Shown: in pieces, positions 33,294-43,551 of the stretch | How the letters are laid out: each line of letters starts with the position of its first letter | Numbering within the stretch: the first letter of the stretch is position 1 | Assembly: GCA_946183415.1 (NCBI GenBank) | Contig: CAMHAM010000003.1 | Span: 1-64,000 of the forward strand | Reading direction: 5' to 3' | Source: an uncultured Prevotella sp. | GTDB lineage: Bacteria; Bacteroidota; Bacteroidia; Bacteroidales; Bacteroidaceae | Length of the DNA stretch: 64,000 nucleotides | The notes under the pieces: generated by a model | Database searches by the model: none | What the model was told of the DNA's origin: nothing | What the model saw: the letters and a program-made list of their open reading frames with translations, nothing else | Position numbers and translations under genes: made by a program

Positions 33294-35225
33294 TCAACGG
33301 ATAATGGCTATTTTGCAACAAGTGCCACTTCTGCCTTCTGAAGTGGCACTTATTACATAATAAATGCCACTTATTACGCGACGCCCGTTTTTGTCGCAAC
33401 CATCCCAAGTAAACAGGCCTCCGTTACTGCGTCCTTCAGCTATCAGAGCACCATTAGAGGTAGTGATTTTTACGTCTGCATCGTAGCTGAGACCAGTAAT
33501 GGTGATCAGTCCCGTATAGTCAGGTGTCACAGGGTTAGGATAAGCCCAGACATTATCTTTTGTCATCTCCTCAGCAGGCTCGATAGCGTTGCTCATATAG
33601 GAGCAAAGTCCATCATCAGAAAGGAAGAACACCTCGCCTGACTTCTGATTGATGACAACGGATGTAATCTGATTGGTAATCAGTTTCGAATTGTCAGTCG
33701 TGAAGTTATGTATCTGGTTCATGTTATCAGCACTGATCAGGAAGGCTCCTGCGCCATTCGTACCAAACCACTTACGATTGCCACCATCAATGGCAATACT
33801 GCTGATGCTGACGCCTGAAAGCAGATAGTCAGCATAATCAGTACCATCGTTACGAGGCACTTTCACCTGCTGGAAAGTCACACGCTCCTGCCCTACTTCC
33901 TTTTTCTGTATCATAAAAGGTCCTGAGTCTGTGCCTACCCAGATATTGCCCTCTCTGTCTTCTGCTACGCAATAGGTCCATACCACGTCGTATTTTACGC
34001 CATCCTGATTCGTAAAGTTATTGTATTTGATAAGATTATCGTTCTCCATATCATAGCAGAAGAGCGACGGATCCTGCCAGTTATTGTTCACGAACCAGAG
34101 CAGCCCACGACTGTCGATCATCATTCCTCTGAGACCTGCCAACGTATTGCCAGCATCGTCAGTAAGTAATGTCTGATGATGGTCTGTCCACTGATGGTCT
34201 GATGAGAGCTTCAGAAGACTGGCACCTTTGGCCATACTGTTCAGAACCCAGAGATTTCCCTGAGCGTCGAACTTGATACCAAGGATCAGCACAAAGTCGT
34301 TGCCTAACTCTGTACCTCTGTCGTTAGCTCCCTTCAGCGGACTGTTATCCTTATTATAATAGGTTGTCAGTTTACCATTCAGAAACTCGTAGAGTCCGCA
34401 TTTGCCTCCAGCATAAACGTGGTCTGCATTCGTTGGATCTACATCGATGCAACAGATATCCTCATATTTATAGCCAGTCTTTTGGCTTATTTCCTCTTCA
34501 TAGAGCGTCCAGTCGTTGCCATTGTAGGTCTGAATGATACCAGGCAGCTGTTTATCAGGAATACTTGGCAGGAAATAGCCTCCTGTGGTATAGAGTCTGC
34601 CATTTATTAATTTGGCCTCGTAAAAGTGGTTATAGGCTGGTCCTCCAGGATTCAGCGTGATGACGGTAGCGATATATTCATCATAGTCATCCTGATATTC
34701 AGGCAGATTTGTAGGATAATCAGGCATGTTAGGCGTATAGGTGTCAGAGATCTCAGCCTTCTGTAGATTAACCTTCACGATACCAAATCCACAATGCAGA
34801 TAAGCATAGATGCCATCGATTGAAATCTTATAAACCGTTTTGTCGTCTGTCATCGATTTATTGTAGAGAGCAGAGATATTGATGATGTCGCCATCTGTCT
34901 CCACCAGATCGATATTAGAGTTCTGATAAACTGCTATCAGGCGCTTGGCTTGCTGGCTCCAAGCGATATGAGTGATGTGGGTATCGCTGAGTCCATTGAT
35001 CTTATCGTAGGTGATGATACTCTGATCGTTCAGGTGATACTGATAGAGATCGTTTGAAGCCAGCACGAAGAGTTCATCGCCAGCCTTACAGATGCTCTGC
35101 ACTTGGTGATAAGCCAGATGATGATGCCAAGTGCCCACTTGAGCATGTAAAGGTAAAAAAGTAAAAAGGTAAAAAGGTAATAGCCATTTTACCAGATGTC
35201 TGATAGCAAATACGTTTATTCTCAC
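33294..35225 (-). CDS. porZ: PorZ-like type IX secretion system protein
   Basis: This 643-residue protein consists of an N-terminal export signal, two beta-propeller domains (repeats such as GNLWVLNSMAKG, GLLWFVNNNWQD and GNIWVGTDSGPF) and a C-terminal sorting domain (WAYPNPVTPDYTGLITITGL to SGIYYVISA). PorZ delivers anionic LPS to the sortase-like PorU at the cell surface. Other type IX genes are not in the window. The start is GTG; the signal sequence is encoded by a GTAAAAAG-type repeat. It converges with nadA. An unrelated two-propeller surface protein is the alternative. Confidence 0.8.
   Translation of the reverse strand: MRINVFAIRHLVKWLLPFYLFTFLPLHAQVGTWHHHLAYHQVQSICKAGDELFVLASNDLYQYHLNDQSIITYDKINGLSDTHITHIAWSQQAKRLIAVYQNSNIDLVETDGDIINISALYNKSMTDDKTVYKISIDGIYAYLHCGFGIVKVNLQKAEISDTYTPNMPDYPTNLPEYQDDYDEYIATVITLNPGGPAYNHFYEAKLINGRLYTTGGYFLPSIPDKQLPGIIQTYNGNDWTLYEEEISQKTGYKYEDICCIDVDPTNADHVYAGGKCGLYEFLNGKLTTYYNKDNSPLKGANDRGTELGNDFVLILGIKFDAQGNLWVLNSMAKGASLLKLSSDHQWTDHHQTLLTDDAGNTLAGLRGMMIDSRGLLWFVNNNWQDPSLFCYDMENDNLIKYNNFTNQDGVKYDVVWTYCVAEDREGNIWVGTDSGPFMIQKKEVGQERVTFQQVKVPRNDGTDYADYLLSGVSISSIAIDGGNRKWFGTNGAGAFLISADNMNQIHNFTTDNSKLITNQITSVVINQKSGEVFFLSDDGLCSYMSNAIEPAEEMTKDNVWAYPNPVTPDYTGLITITGLSYDADVKITTSNGALIAEGRSNGGLFTWDGCDKNGRRVISGIYYVISATSEGRSGTCCKIAIIR
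33320..33351. repeat. 12-bp perfect inverted repeat inside the 3' end of porZ
   Basis: AAGTGCCACTTC and GAAGTGGCACTT are separated by 8 bases, within the last 20 codons of porZ and about 60 bases after the nadA stop. A third partial copy (TGCCACTTATTA) follows at about 33364. It could fold in transcripts of either strand but lacks a U-run on the plus strand. Confidence 0.6.
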
Positions 35226-35278
35226 ATTCTTTTACTTTTTACTTTTTTACCCTTTTACTTATTTACCTTTTCACTTCT
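35143..35278. repeat. GTAAAAAG/CTTTTTAC simple repeats around the porZ start
   Basis: Two tracts of the same unit flank the porZ start codon. The first (about 35145-35182) encodes the LLPFYLFTFLPL hydrophobic core of the signal sequence; the second (35228-35276) fills the gap to the fusion gene upstream. The unit also occurs before aspA. Slippage here could change the signal peptide length or frame. Confidence 0.6.
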
Positions 35279-36785
35279 TCAGCAGGTAGTCAGCGAGTTT
35301 CTGAGCAGCTCTTGCCCTATGGCTGATGCTGTTTTTGATGTTTACGCCCAGCTCAGCGAATGTCTTGTTGTAGCCTTCAGGCTGGAAGATGGGATCGTAG
35401 CCAAAGCCCTCTCCTCCCCTACGCTCTTCAATGATTTCACCATTGACGATGCCTTCGAAACACATTTCCTTTCCATTGATTATTAACGCAATGACAGTAC
35501 GGAATCTTGCCTTACGATTGTTATTATTCTCTAATTCGCCCAACAATTTCTTCATGTTGGCATTCGAGTCGTGGCCTTCTCCGCCTGCATAACGGGCACT
35601 ATACACACCTGGGGCACCTCCGAGGGCATCTACTTCAAGACCCGTATCGTCAGCAAAGCAGTCGATATGGTATTTCTCATACACATAGCGGGCTTTGATG
35701 AGGGCATTGTCCTTCAATGTCTGTCCCTTCTCAGGAATATCTTCATGGCAGCCGATGTCAGCAAGTGATACCACTTCAAACTGGTTGCCCAGAATCTTTC
35801 TGATCTCTGTCAGTTTGTTCAGGTTGTTGGTGGCAAAAACGATTTTCATTTTCTTCTTATGTTCTTTGATTTTTACTTTCATCTCCTCGAATCCCTCGCC
35901 ATAGACACCGATAACGGCACTCTGAGATACAAACGCATTAGGGTCGATCATTTTTATCAGACGGAACATGTTGACACTCTCGTTCTTCTTTGCCAGAATA
36001 CAGAGCACCTTCATCTGCTTACCAGTGTACCACCCGTGTCCGTCGAGAATGGTCACTCCGTGATTCATCTGCGTGCCGATGGCGTTGGCTATCTCCTGCC
36101 ATTTGCGCGAGAAGATAAAGAACTGCACAGACTGTCGACGGGCATTCATCACGTAGTCGAGCGTATAGTTCTCCATCGCCATCACGCAGAAGCCGAACAT
36201 CACCTTGTGAGCACGTTCGAGATAAGTGCCGAACTGAGGGAAGAACATACAGGAGCCGATGATACAGAAGTCGGCAGCTATCAGCACGTTGCCCAGCGAC
36301 AGGCTGGGATGATACTTGTTGACAGAGGCAGCAATGATGTCAGTACCTCCTGTGGAACCATTGTGCGTGAAGACTGTGGCCAGCGCGATACCAGTGATGG
36401 CACAACCAATAATCATTGACATGAAGTCCTGTCCCTCGCCCATCAACTTAAAGGGCAGTCCGTTATCCTGTTTGGGGATAATCTCCTGGGCGAACATCAG
36501 CATGAAGTAGAGTGAGAAGATGGCGAAGATGGTCTTCATCAGAAACTTCACACCCAGAATCTTCAGTGCCACTACCAGCAGGATGCCATTGATGATGATA
36601 TATGTATTCTCCAAGTGGAAGCCTGTGGCATAATAGATGATGGCTGAGAGACCTGTCACGCCTCCCGCTACAATCTGGTAGGGCATCAGGAAGACGGTGA
36701 AGGCGATTGTATACAGCAGGAGGCCAAGGCTTATAAAGAGATAATCCTTGACCTCACTCCATATCATTTGATGGCGTTCTGTCAT
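35271..36785 (-). CDS. YitT-family membrane protein fused to RdgB/HAM1 nucleotide pyrophosphatase
   Basis: This single 504-residue frame holds two complete proteins. Residues 1-312 are a YitT family protein: an N-terminal membrane domain (about five helices) and a C-terminal DUF2179 domain ending in KEHKKK. Residues 313-504 form a full-length non-canonical purine NTP pyrophosphatase ([45 protein letters not shown]), which removes dITP and XTP. The junction has no stop, and the second part begins with Met at 35849, preceded by A- and G-rich sequence that could be a ribosome site. A real fusion or internal initiation are both possible. It abuts leuS directly. Confidence 0.85.
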   Translation of the reverse strand: MTERHQMIWSEVKDYLFISLGLLLYTIAFTVFLMPYQIVAGGVTGLSAIIYYATGFHLENTYIIINGILLVVALKILGVKFLMKTIFAIFSLYFMLMFAQEIIPKQDNGLPFKLMGEGQDFMSMIIGCAITGIALATVFTHNGSTGGTDIIAASVNKYHPSLSLGNVLIAADFCIIGSCMFFPQFGTYLERAHKVMFGFCVMAMENYTLDYVMNARRQSVQFFIFSRKWQEIANAIGTQMNHGVTILDGHGWYTGKQMKVLCILAKKNESVNMFRLIKMIDPNAFVSQSAVIGVYGEGFEEMKVKIKEHKKKMKIVFATNNLNKLTEIRKILGNQFEVVSLADIGCHEDIPEKGQTLKDNALIKARYVYEKYHIDCFADDTGLEVDALGGAPGVYSARYAGGEGHDSNANMKKLLGELENNNNRKARFRTVIALIINGKEMCFEGIVNGEIIEERRGGEGFGYDPIFQPEGYNKTFAELGVNIKNSISHRARAAQKLADYLLKK

Positions 36786-39605
36786 TTACTTCTTCAGCAC
36801 AATGTTCACCATACGCTTAGGGACGATGATAACCTTTGCTACCTGGAAACCTTCGAGATACTTCTTGGCGCGCTCATCTGCAAGTACTGACTCTTCGATA
36901 GTCTTATTGTCAGCATCAGCGGCAAACTGCATCTCGAAACGGGTCTTACCGTTGAAGGCAATACCCAGCTTCATCTGGTTCTCTACGAGATACTCCTCAT
37001 TCCATGTAGGCCACTTCGAGTCGCATACACTACCCTGCTCGCCCAGCATCTCCCAGAGCTCTTCAGCGATGTGAGGCGCAAATGGAGCGATGAGGATCAC
37101 GAGCGTCTTCAGCATCTCCTTGTTCTTGCACTTCTGCTGTGAGAGTTCGTTCACGCAGATCATGAAGGCAGAGATAGAGGTATTGTAAGAGAAGGTCTCG
37201 ATGTCTTGAGACACCTTCTTGATGAGCTTGTGGACGCTCTTCAGATTGTCAGCTGTTGCCTCACCCTCATCGAAACCATTCTGGAAGAGGTTCCAGAACT
37301 TACGCAGGAATCGGTGGCAACCATCGATACCATTCGTATCCCAAGGCTTCGACTGTTCAACAGGACCTAAGAACATTTCATAGAGACGCAGGGTATCAGC
37401 ACCATACTTCTCAACAATCATGTCCGGATTCACCACATTGAACATCGACTTAGACATTTTCTCAATAGCCCAGCCACATTTGTACTGACCGTTTTCAAGG
37501 ATGAACTCAGCATTCTCATATTCAGGGCGCCAAGCCTTGAAGGCATCGATGTCGAGCACATCAGCTGATACGATGTTCACATCTACGTGGATAGGAGTCG
37601 TGGTGTACTTATCCTTCAGACCAAAGCTGACGAACTTACCCTTATCTGCTCCTTCGTCTTCGATACGATACACGAAGTTAGAGCGACCCTGAATCATTCC
37701 CTGATTGACGAGCTTCTTGAAGGGCTCATCCTCGCAAGAGTAGCCAGAGTCATAGAGGAACTTATTCCAGAAACGAGAGTAGATCAGGTGACCAGTAGCG
37801 TGCTCCGTACCTCCTACATAGAGGTCTACATTACGCCAATATTCATCGGCATCACGACTCACAAGAGCCTTCTCGTTCTTTGGGTCCATATAGCGCAGAT
37901 AGTAAGCTGAACTTCCTGCGAAACCAGGCATCGTGTTCAGCTCCAAGGGGAAGACGGTCTTATTGTCAATCTCGTCCTTGCTCACCACCTTGTCGAACTT
38001 CGTATCCCAAGCCCACATCTTGGCACGTCCCAATGGGGGCTCGCCAGTCTCTGTTGGCTTGTACTCATCAATTTCAGGCAGTTCCAGAGGCAGGCACTCC
38101 TTTGGAATCATGTAAGGCATGTCGTCCTTGTAGTAAACAGGGAACGGCTCGCCCCAATAACGCTGACGAGAGAAGATGGCATCGCGCAGGCGATAGTTCA
38201 CCTTCACACGTCCCAAGCCCTGTTCTGTCACAAATTTCTTCGTAGCGGCGATAGCTTCCTTAACTGTCAGACCATTCAGTGAGAACTTATCTGAAGCAGA
38301 GTTGCACATGATACCATCCTTGGCATCGAAGCTCTCCTCGCTCACATCAGCACCCTCAATCACTGGGATAATCGGCAGGTTGAAATGCTTGGCAAAAGCA
38401 TAGTCACGAGAGTCGTGGGCAGGCACAGCCATGATGGCACCTGTACCATAACCAGCCAACACGTATTCTGCAATCCAGATGGGAATCTTCTCATCCGTAA
38501 ACGGATTGATGGCATACGAACCTGAGAAGACACCCGTCACCTTATGATCCATCTGACGATCGCGCTCTGTGCGCTTTTTCACGTAGTCGAGATATTTTTC
38601 TACCTCTGCCTTCTGCTCAGGTGTGGTGAGTTCTGCAACAAGGTCGCTCTCAGGAGCCAGCACCATGAAGGTTACACCAAACATCGTATCGGCACGAGTG
38701 GTGAAGATGGTGAAGTGCTTGTCAGAATCAGCCACTTTGAACTCCACTTCCGTTCCTTCGCTGCGTCCAATCCAGTTGCGCTGGGTTTCCTTCAGCGAGT
38801 CAGTCCAATCAATCTCCTCCAGACCATCGAGCAAGCGCTGAGCGTAGGCCGATACACGCAGGCACCACTGGCGCATCTTCTTCTGAACCACGGGATAGCC
38901 GCCACGAACAGAGACACCGTCCACTACCTCATCGTTGGCGAGCACCGTGCCAAGCTTCGGACACCAGTTCACCATCGTATCGGCGAGGTAGGCGATACGG
39001 TAATTCATCAGCACCTCTTGCTTCTTCTTCTCCGAGAATCTGGCCCAGTCGGAGGCTGTGAAGTGCAGCTCTTCGGTACCCAAGGCGTTGCAGTTATCCG
39101 TACCCATCAGTTCGAAGTGCTCGATAAGCTTGATGGTAGGCTGAGCCTTGTGCGACGATGTGCTGTAGTAGCTCTTGAACATGCGCTGGAAGGCCCACTG
39201 GGTCCACTTGTAGTAGATAGGATCGCAGGTACGCACCTCGCGCTCCCAGTCGAACGAGAAGCCTATCTTGTCGAGCTGACTTCTGTATCTGTCGATATTC
39301 TCGAAGGTAGTCTTCTCTGGGTGCTGACCAGTCTGGATGGCATACTGCTCAGCAGGCAGTCCGTAGGCATCGTAGCCCATGGGGTTGAGCACGTTGAAGC
39401 CCTGCTGACGCTTGTAGCGGGCATAGATATCACTGGCGATATAGCCAAGGGGATGACCTACATGAAGTCCTGCCCCTGAGGGATAAGGAAACATGTTCAG
39501 CACATAGAACTTTTTCTTCGTCTTGTCCTCTACTACGCGATAAGTGCCATTCTCTACCCATCGCTTCTGCCATTTCTGTTCGATTTCTCTGAAATTGTAA
39601 TCCAT
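36786..39605 (-). CDS. leuS: Leucyl-tRNA synthetase
   Basis: This 939-residue class I synthetase charges tRNA-Leu. The HIGH-type motif is [12 protein letters not shown] (about residue 48) and KMSKS lies in [11 protein letters not shown]. The CP1 editing domain includes [13 protein letters not shown] (threonine-rich region) and [18 protein letters not shown]. The length is typical for Bacteroidales. It is followed without a gap by the YitT-RdgB fusion and has its own promoter. Confidence 0.97.
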   Translation of the reverse strand: MDYNFREIEQKWQKRWVENGTYRVVEDKTKKKFYVLNMFPYPSGAGLHVGHPLGYIASDIYARYKRQQGFNVLNPMGYDAYGLPAEQYAIQTGQHPEKTTFENIDRYRSQLDKIGFSFDWEREVRTCDPIYYKWTQWAFQRMFKSYYSTSSHKAQPTIKLIEHFELMGTDNCNALGTEELHFTASDWARFSEKKKQEVLMNYRIAYLADTMVNWCPKLGTVLANDEVVDGVSVRGGYPVVQKKMRQWCLRVSAYAQRLLDGLEEIDWTDSLKETQRNWIGRSEGTEVEFKVADSDKHFTIFTTRADTMFGVTFMVLAPESDLVAELTTPEQKAEVEKYLDYVKKRTERDRQMDHKVTGVFSGSYAINPFTDEKIPIWIAEYVLAGYGTGAIMAVPAHDSRDYAFAKHFNLPIIPVIEGADVSEESFDAKDGIMCNSASDKFSLNGLTVKEAIAATKKFVTEQGLGRVKVNYRLRDAIFSRQRYWGEPFPVYYKDDMPYMIPKECLPLELPEIDEYKPTETGEPPLGRAKMWAWDTKFDKVVSKDEIDNKTVFPLELNTMPGFAGSSAYYLRYMDPKNEKALVSRDADEYWRNVDLYVGGTEHATGHLIYSRFWNKFLYDSGYSCEDEPFKKLVNQGMIQGRSNFVYRIEDEGADKGKFVSFGLKDKYTTTPIHVDVNIVSADVLDIDAFKAWRPEYENAEFILENGQYKCGWAIEKMSKSMFNVVNPDMIVEKYGADTLRLYEMFLGPVEQSKPWDTNGIDGCHRFLRKFWNLFQNGFDEGEATADNLKSVHKLIKKVSQDIETFSYNTSISAFMICVNELSQQKCKNKEMLKTLVILIAPFAPHIAEELWEMLGEQGSVCDSKWPTWNEEYLVENQMKLGIAFNGKTRFEMQFAADADNKTIEESVLADERAKKYLEGFQVAKVIIVPKRMVNIVLKK

Positions 39606-39643
39606 TGTATTTATGTTTTTATTGATTTTTCGAATTGTGGTTG

Positions 39644-39651
39644 CAAAGATA
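39644..39651 (-). promoter_or_regulatory. Promoter -7 box of leuS
   Basis: The minus strand reads TATCTTTG, 39 bases before the leuS ATG. The downstream fusion gene and porZ show no clear promoter and may share it. Confidence 0.6.
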
Positions 39652-39729
39652 CGAATATTTTCTGAATATCCAATGATTTTGCAAGGTTTTTACGTTATTA
39701 CGTAAATTAAGTGCCCGTTGCTGGTGTGC

Positions 39730-40668
39730 TTAATAGTTGATAAAGATGTAGGCGTAAATGATAATGATAACGAGTATCAGCAATAAAACAACGATACAGA
39801 AGGGAATGAATGACACGATCAGTCGCCAGATGGTGCTCCAGTAGCTATAGCCGGAAAACTGCTTGATGGGGATGATGACCAGTGGTGCACCAAGTGCGTA
39901 GAATATGTAGTCGCCCGTATCGCTGGGTATCAGCATTGTGATGAATGTGCTGTAGATAAGGAGCATATTGGTGATATATACCATTGCCACGAAGCACTCC
40001 GAGAAGCGTAAGTCAGGTATGTCAGGACTTTTGCGGAACAGCAGGAAGAGCGGTACTGAGAAGAGCAGCAGACATGCGAGACTCACCAGCGAAATATTCT
40101 TATTGACCCACTGATAGGCTTTTAGATAGAGTTCCCCTGAGTCCATTTGATGGAAAAGTTCCTTTTTCTTGTTTTGCTTTTCTATTTCTGCTTTAGTGAG
40201 ATTCTTCTTAGTATGGTCGGTCTTTTTTTCATCTTTTTTCACTTCTGCGGGCGTTAATAATTCCGTCTCGTTCTGCTTGATGAGATTCACGCCCTGGATG
40301 TTCAGGCCTGAATCCACCAGGAATGCCAGAGTGCAGAGCAGGAAGAGCATCTTGAACGGAGGGAAATAAGCCATCTGCATGCCTCTGAGGTAGTCGCGGA
40401 TCATGTAGCCAGGTCGTAGTATCAGGTCGCGAAGGGAACGGAACATACCGCGGTTGCCTACGCCCCAGACATCGAGAAACAGCAGGAATGCCTTCTTGAA
40501 GGAGTAGCGCCCTATACTGGCCGACTGTCCGCAACGTGGGCAGTAGTTGCCCTCGAAGCGAGTGCCGCAGGTAGCGCATTCGTGCTGCTCCTCAGAGAGC
40601 GGGGCCACCTGATGAGGCTGATGCTGCCATTTCTTGAATTTCCTGTATTTCTCCTTTTGTTTATTCAT
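39730..40668 (-). CDS. DUF3667 membrane protein with N-terminal zinc ribbon
   Basis: This 312-residue protein starts with a Lys-rich segment and a zinc ribbon (CATCGTRFEGNYCPRCGQSA, residues 31-50), followed by the DUF3667 region (FLDVWGVGNRGMFRSLRDLILRPG) and about five membrane helices. A charged coiled stretch (KKDEKKTDHTKKNLTKAEIEK) interrupts the helices. The family is common in Bacteroidetes and has no known function. It has its own promoter and is divergent from the FNT gene. Confidence 0.82.
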   Translation of the reverse strand: MNKQKEKYRKFKKWQHQPHQVAPLSEEQHECATCGTRFEGNYCPRCGQSASIGRYSFKKAFLLFLDVWGVGNRGMFRSLRDLILRPGYMIRDYLRGMQMAYFPPFKMLFLLCTLAFLVDSGLNIQGVNLIKQNETELLTPAEVKKDEKKTDHTKKNLTKAEIEKQNKKKELFHQMDSGELYLKAYQWVNKNISLVSLACLLLFSVPLFLLFRKSPDIPDLRFSECFVAMVYITNMLLIYSTFITMLIPSDTGDYIFYALGAPLVIIPIKQFSGYSYWSTIWRLIVSFIPFCIVVLLLILVIIIIYAYIFINY

Positions 40669-40688
40669 TTGTGTATCTTTAATCGCTG

Positions 40689-40696
40689 CAAAGTTA
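40689..40696 (-). promoter_or_regulatory. Promoter -7 box of the DUF3667 gene
   Basis: The minus strand reads TAACTTTG, about 20 bases before the ATG. Confidence 0.55.
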
Positions 40697-40843
40697 CCTC
40701 ATTTTGTCCTAATAGCCAAATATTCAGGCAAAAAGTTCCAGAAAAGTATCCTTTCTATTATTCCCAGCCTGGGATGAAATAAAAAAGTAGTTAAATCCAT
40801 ACATAAAAACGCTGAAGTTCGAGATTTATTAGCTATAATTGGT

Positions 40844-40851
40844 TAACTTTG
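40844..40851 (+). promoter_or_regulatory. Promoter -7 box of the FNT/potassium-channel pair
   Basis: TAACTTTG overlaps the TTG used as start by the ORF track, which rules that start out. The ATG at 40873 lies 21 bases downstream. Confidence 0.65.
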
Positions 40852-40872
40852 CAGCCAGGAATCGTAAGAAGG

Positions 40873-41478
40873 ATGAAGATGATAAGAAAGATTTTGCCTT
40901 TGGCTATTCTGGCTGGTATATGTATTTCAATAGGTTGTGTTGTCAATCTGAGGGTTGGCGGTGTGGCAGGTGCCGTACTTTTTGCCTTTGGCCTGACAAC
41001 GGTAGTGTATTATGGGCTGAAGCTTTATACGGGCACAGCTGGATTTATCCGTATGAAGGGTGACTGGCTGATGCTCTGTGTGGTGCTTTTGGGCAATATC
41101 ATTGGCTGTCTGCTTACGGCGTGGATGATTGCATACGCTCAGCCCGACTGTGTTGAACCAGCCTCTAAGATTCTCGCAGGTCGCTTGGCTAAAGGTCCTT
41201 TGGCTTGTTTTCTGTTAGCCATCGGTTGCGGTTTCATCATGACTACTGCAGTCGAGTTTGCCCGCAAGGGTAAGATGCTCACGTTACTGCTGGGTGTGCC
41301 TGTATTTATTCTCTGCGGCTTTGCCCACTCTATCGCTGATGCTTTCTATTTTCTGGTTTCGCCCTCTGAGCAAGTGCTGCAGGCGAGTGTTCTTATCGTC
41401 TATGTCAGCGAGGTACTGGGCAATTTCGTAGGTTGCAACCTTTATCGTTGGATGCTCGTCTTCGAGCCAAAAGAATAA
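40873..41478 (+). CDS. Formate/nitrite transporter family protein
   Basis: This 201-residue inner-membrane protein has about six helices. It shows FNT family features: GICISIGCVVNLRVGG at the first helix, GLKLYTGTAGF (the LxTGN-type loop), GNIIGCLLTAW and the CGFAHSIADAFYF segment that corresponds to the central histidine loop. It is shorter than FocA or NirC (about 270-285) mostly at the ends. It may move formate, nitrite or hydrosulphide. ATG at 40873 or 40879 are both possible starts. Confidence 0.8.
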   Translation: MKMIRKILPLAILAGICISIGCVVNLRVGGVAGAVLFAFGLTTVVYYGLKLYTGTAGFIRMKGDWLMLCVVLLGNIIGCLLTAWMIAYAQPDCVEPASKILAGRLAKGPLACFLLAIGCGFIMTTAVEFARKGKMLTLLLGVPVFILCGFAHSIADAFYFLVSPSEQVLQASVLIVYVSEVLGNFVGCNLYRWMLVFEPKE

Positions 41479-41485
41479 ACCGTAT

Positions 41486-42307
41486 ATGAGTATGAAGAAA
41501 CCCAAGTGGCTTGAGAAAGAAGCTCTCTATAAAATCATGTTCGAGTCGGAGCATCCCGTAGGACGCATCTTCGATCTCACGCTGATAACAGCCATCTCGC
41601 TGAGTATCATTATCTCGTTTATCGAGACCATTCCCTCGCTGGCACATACCTTCAAGCTGGTGCTGGAGATACTGGAGTATCTGCTCACCTTCTTCTTTAC
41701 CGTCGAGTATATTGCCCGTGTCTACTGTTCGCCCCGTCCTCGCGATTATGTGTTGAGTTTCTTTGGCATCATCGACTTGTTGTCCACCTTGCCGCCTTAT
41801 CTCTCCTACTTCCTGCCCAACGCACGATACATGATCCTCTTGCGTTCATTCCGATTTATCCGTATCTTCCGCATTTTCAAGCTGTTCAGCTTCATCAACG
41901 AGGGCTACATGCTGATGCGCTCGCTTCATAAGAGCCTTACCAAGATTTCAGTTTACTTCTTGTTTGTGCTGATACTCGACATCTGCTTGGGTACGCTGAT
42001 GTATATGGTGGAGAGTGGCCAGCCTGGCACGCAGTTCACCGATCTGGCCACATCCGTCTATTGGGCCATCGTCACGATGACCACAGTGGGCTATGGCGAC
42101 ATCACGCCTGTTACTGCAATCGGACGTCTGCTTTCTGCCTTCGTCATGCTGCTTGGTTACACCATCATCGCTGTTCCCACAGGCATCGTGACAGCCAATA
42201 TCATCGATGAGACGAAAGAGAAGCCCAAGGACGGACATTGTCCTCGCTGTGATGCCCCCGTCCGCGACAAGGACCACTATTGCTCCCGTTGCGGCGAGAA
42301 GTTGTAG
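41486..42307 (+). CDS. Voltage-sensor potassium channel with C-terminal zinc ribbon
   Basis: This 273-residue protein has six helices: a voltage-sensor domain with the S4 pattern RSFRFIRIFRIFK, a pore helix and selectivity filter TMTTVGYGD (about residue 193), and S6. After S6 a short linker leads to a zinc ribbon (CPRCDAPVRDKDHYCSRCGEKL, two CxxC pairs) in place of the usual RCK or cyclic-nucleotide domain. It starts 7 bp after the FNT gene, so the two are co-transcribed. The zinc ribbon could sense metal or redox state or aid assembly. Confidence 0.9.
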   Translation: MSMKKPKWLEKEALYKIMFESEHPVGRIFDLTLITAISLSIIISFIETIPSLAHTFKLVLEILEYLLTFFFTVEYIARVYCSPRPRDYVLSFFGIIDLLSTLPPYLSYFLPNARYMILLRSFRFIRIFRIFKLFSFINEGYMLMRSLHKSLTKISVYFLFVLILDICLGTLMYMVESGQPGTQFTDLATSVYWAIVTMTTVGYGDITPVTAIGRLLSAFVMLLGYTIIAVPTGIVTANIIDETKEKPKDGHCPRCDAPVRDKDHYCSRCGEKL

Positions 42308-42363
42308 AAGATGTGTTACAAAAGAATTATTCTAAGAAAATTATCCCTGCCAAGTAGTGTATA

Positions 42364-43551
42364 TTAAAACAAATCTTCTATTCGCATACGGAAAAATTCT
42401 TCGAAGGGAATACCATCTGTTCCGATAACAAGAGAGTGCTTGGGATGAAACAAATCATTGAATTTTGAAATACCACTATTCATTCCTCTACGCCCACTCT
42501 TAACTTCTAATGCCATAACTTCTCCTTGACGAACGATAATAAAATCAACCTCGTCTGAACGTTCACGCCAGTAATAAACGCTATATCCGCCTTCTTCAGC
42601 TCCACCAAGCAAATATGCTCCTACTGCAGATTCTATCCATCGCCCCCATATCTGAGGGTCTATACGATCTTTTTCGTATGATGTGCCTTTAAAAGCTGTT
42701 AGTAATGCATTGTTATAGACCTGATATTTGGGTATAGACTGATAGCGTCGAGCCTCATCGTTAGCATATTTCTGAAGTCCAGCTAAGAGGTTACACTGAT
42801 TGAGAATTTCCAGATAAGATGATAAGGTTGTTACGTTTCCTGCATCTTGAAGCTGCCCTAATGCCTTAGTTAGTGATAACAATTCTGCAGAATAAGTACA
42901 GCCCAACTCGAACAGTTGTTTCATCAGTGCTGGCTTATAGATATTGGAAGTAAGAATAATATCTTTCTCAATAGCAGGAGCCACAAGAGATTCTTTGATA
43001 TATTTTTTCCAACGGCGCATATCTTTGATGAGGCTGGCACTACCAGGATAACCTCCGTAATAGATCCAGTTATCAAGTGTCCATCCGAAGGCATCTTCCA
43101 TTTCCTGTAATGTCCAATGCCCTAAGCGTATTAGTTCAAAACGACCAGCCAATGATTCTGTTAGTCCTTTGCGGAACATTAATCGTGATGATCCAAGTAT
43201 GAAGAGTTTCAGTTGTCGTTTGCTACGAGTGTCAGCATCCCATTCTCGTTTCACGATTTCGCTCCATCGCTTGATTTTATGAATCTCATCAATGACAAGT
43301 ACAGCTTCTGTTTGTTGTCTAGTATCCATGAGAGTACGTGTAGTTTCCCATATTCGGCGTATCCAGTCTGTGTCGTTCTCATCAACACCATCTGCGTTAT
43401 ATAAATAATGTGGTATCTGACATTCTGCCAATACCTGATCTATCAATGTTGATTTACCAACCTGACGAGGGCCTGCTAATACCTGAATGAATGTGCGTGG
43501 TTCATTCATTCTGTCAAGCACTTCTGCAAATTGTGGTCTTTTATACTCCAT
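42364..43551 (-). CDS. AAA ATPase with DUF4143 domain
   Basis: This 395-residue protein has an N-terminal P-loop domain (Walker A AGPRQVGKST; Walker B VLVIDEIHK; sensor FILGSSRL) and a C-terminal DUF4143 domain with a restriction-endonuclease-like fold (DEVDFIIVRQGEVMALEVKSG). The family is widespread and frequently multicopy in Bacteroidales; its function is not established. The start is the ATG at 43551, within the last of three 22-bp repeats. The gene stands alone between convergent and divergent neighbours and may be accessory. Confidence 0.88.
   Translation of the reverse strand: MEYKRPQFAEVLDRMNEPRTFIQVLAGPRQVGKSTLIDQVLAECQIPHYLYNADGVDENDTDWIRRIWETTRTLMDTRQQTEAVLVIDEIHKIKRWSEIVKREWDADTRSKRQLKLFILGSSRLMFRKGLTESLAGRFELIRLGHWTLQEMEDAFGWTLDNWIYYGGYPGSASLIKDMRRWKKYIKESLVAPAIEKDIILTSNIYKPALMKQLFELGCTYSAELLSLTKALGQLQDAGNVTTLSSYLEILNQCNLLAGLQKYANDEARRYQSIPKYQVYNNALLTAFKGTSYEKDRIDPQIWGRWIESAVGAYLLGGAEEGGYSVYYWRERSDEVDFIIVRQGEVMALEVKSGRRGMNSGISKFNDLFHPKHSLVIGTDGIPFEEFFRMRIEDLF

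Noticed and set aside
38544-39479. 311-residue plus-strand ORF opposite leuS
   Set aside because: Shadow of the strongly coding leuS frame; its sequence shows no domain and its composition mirrors the antisense codons.
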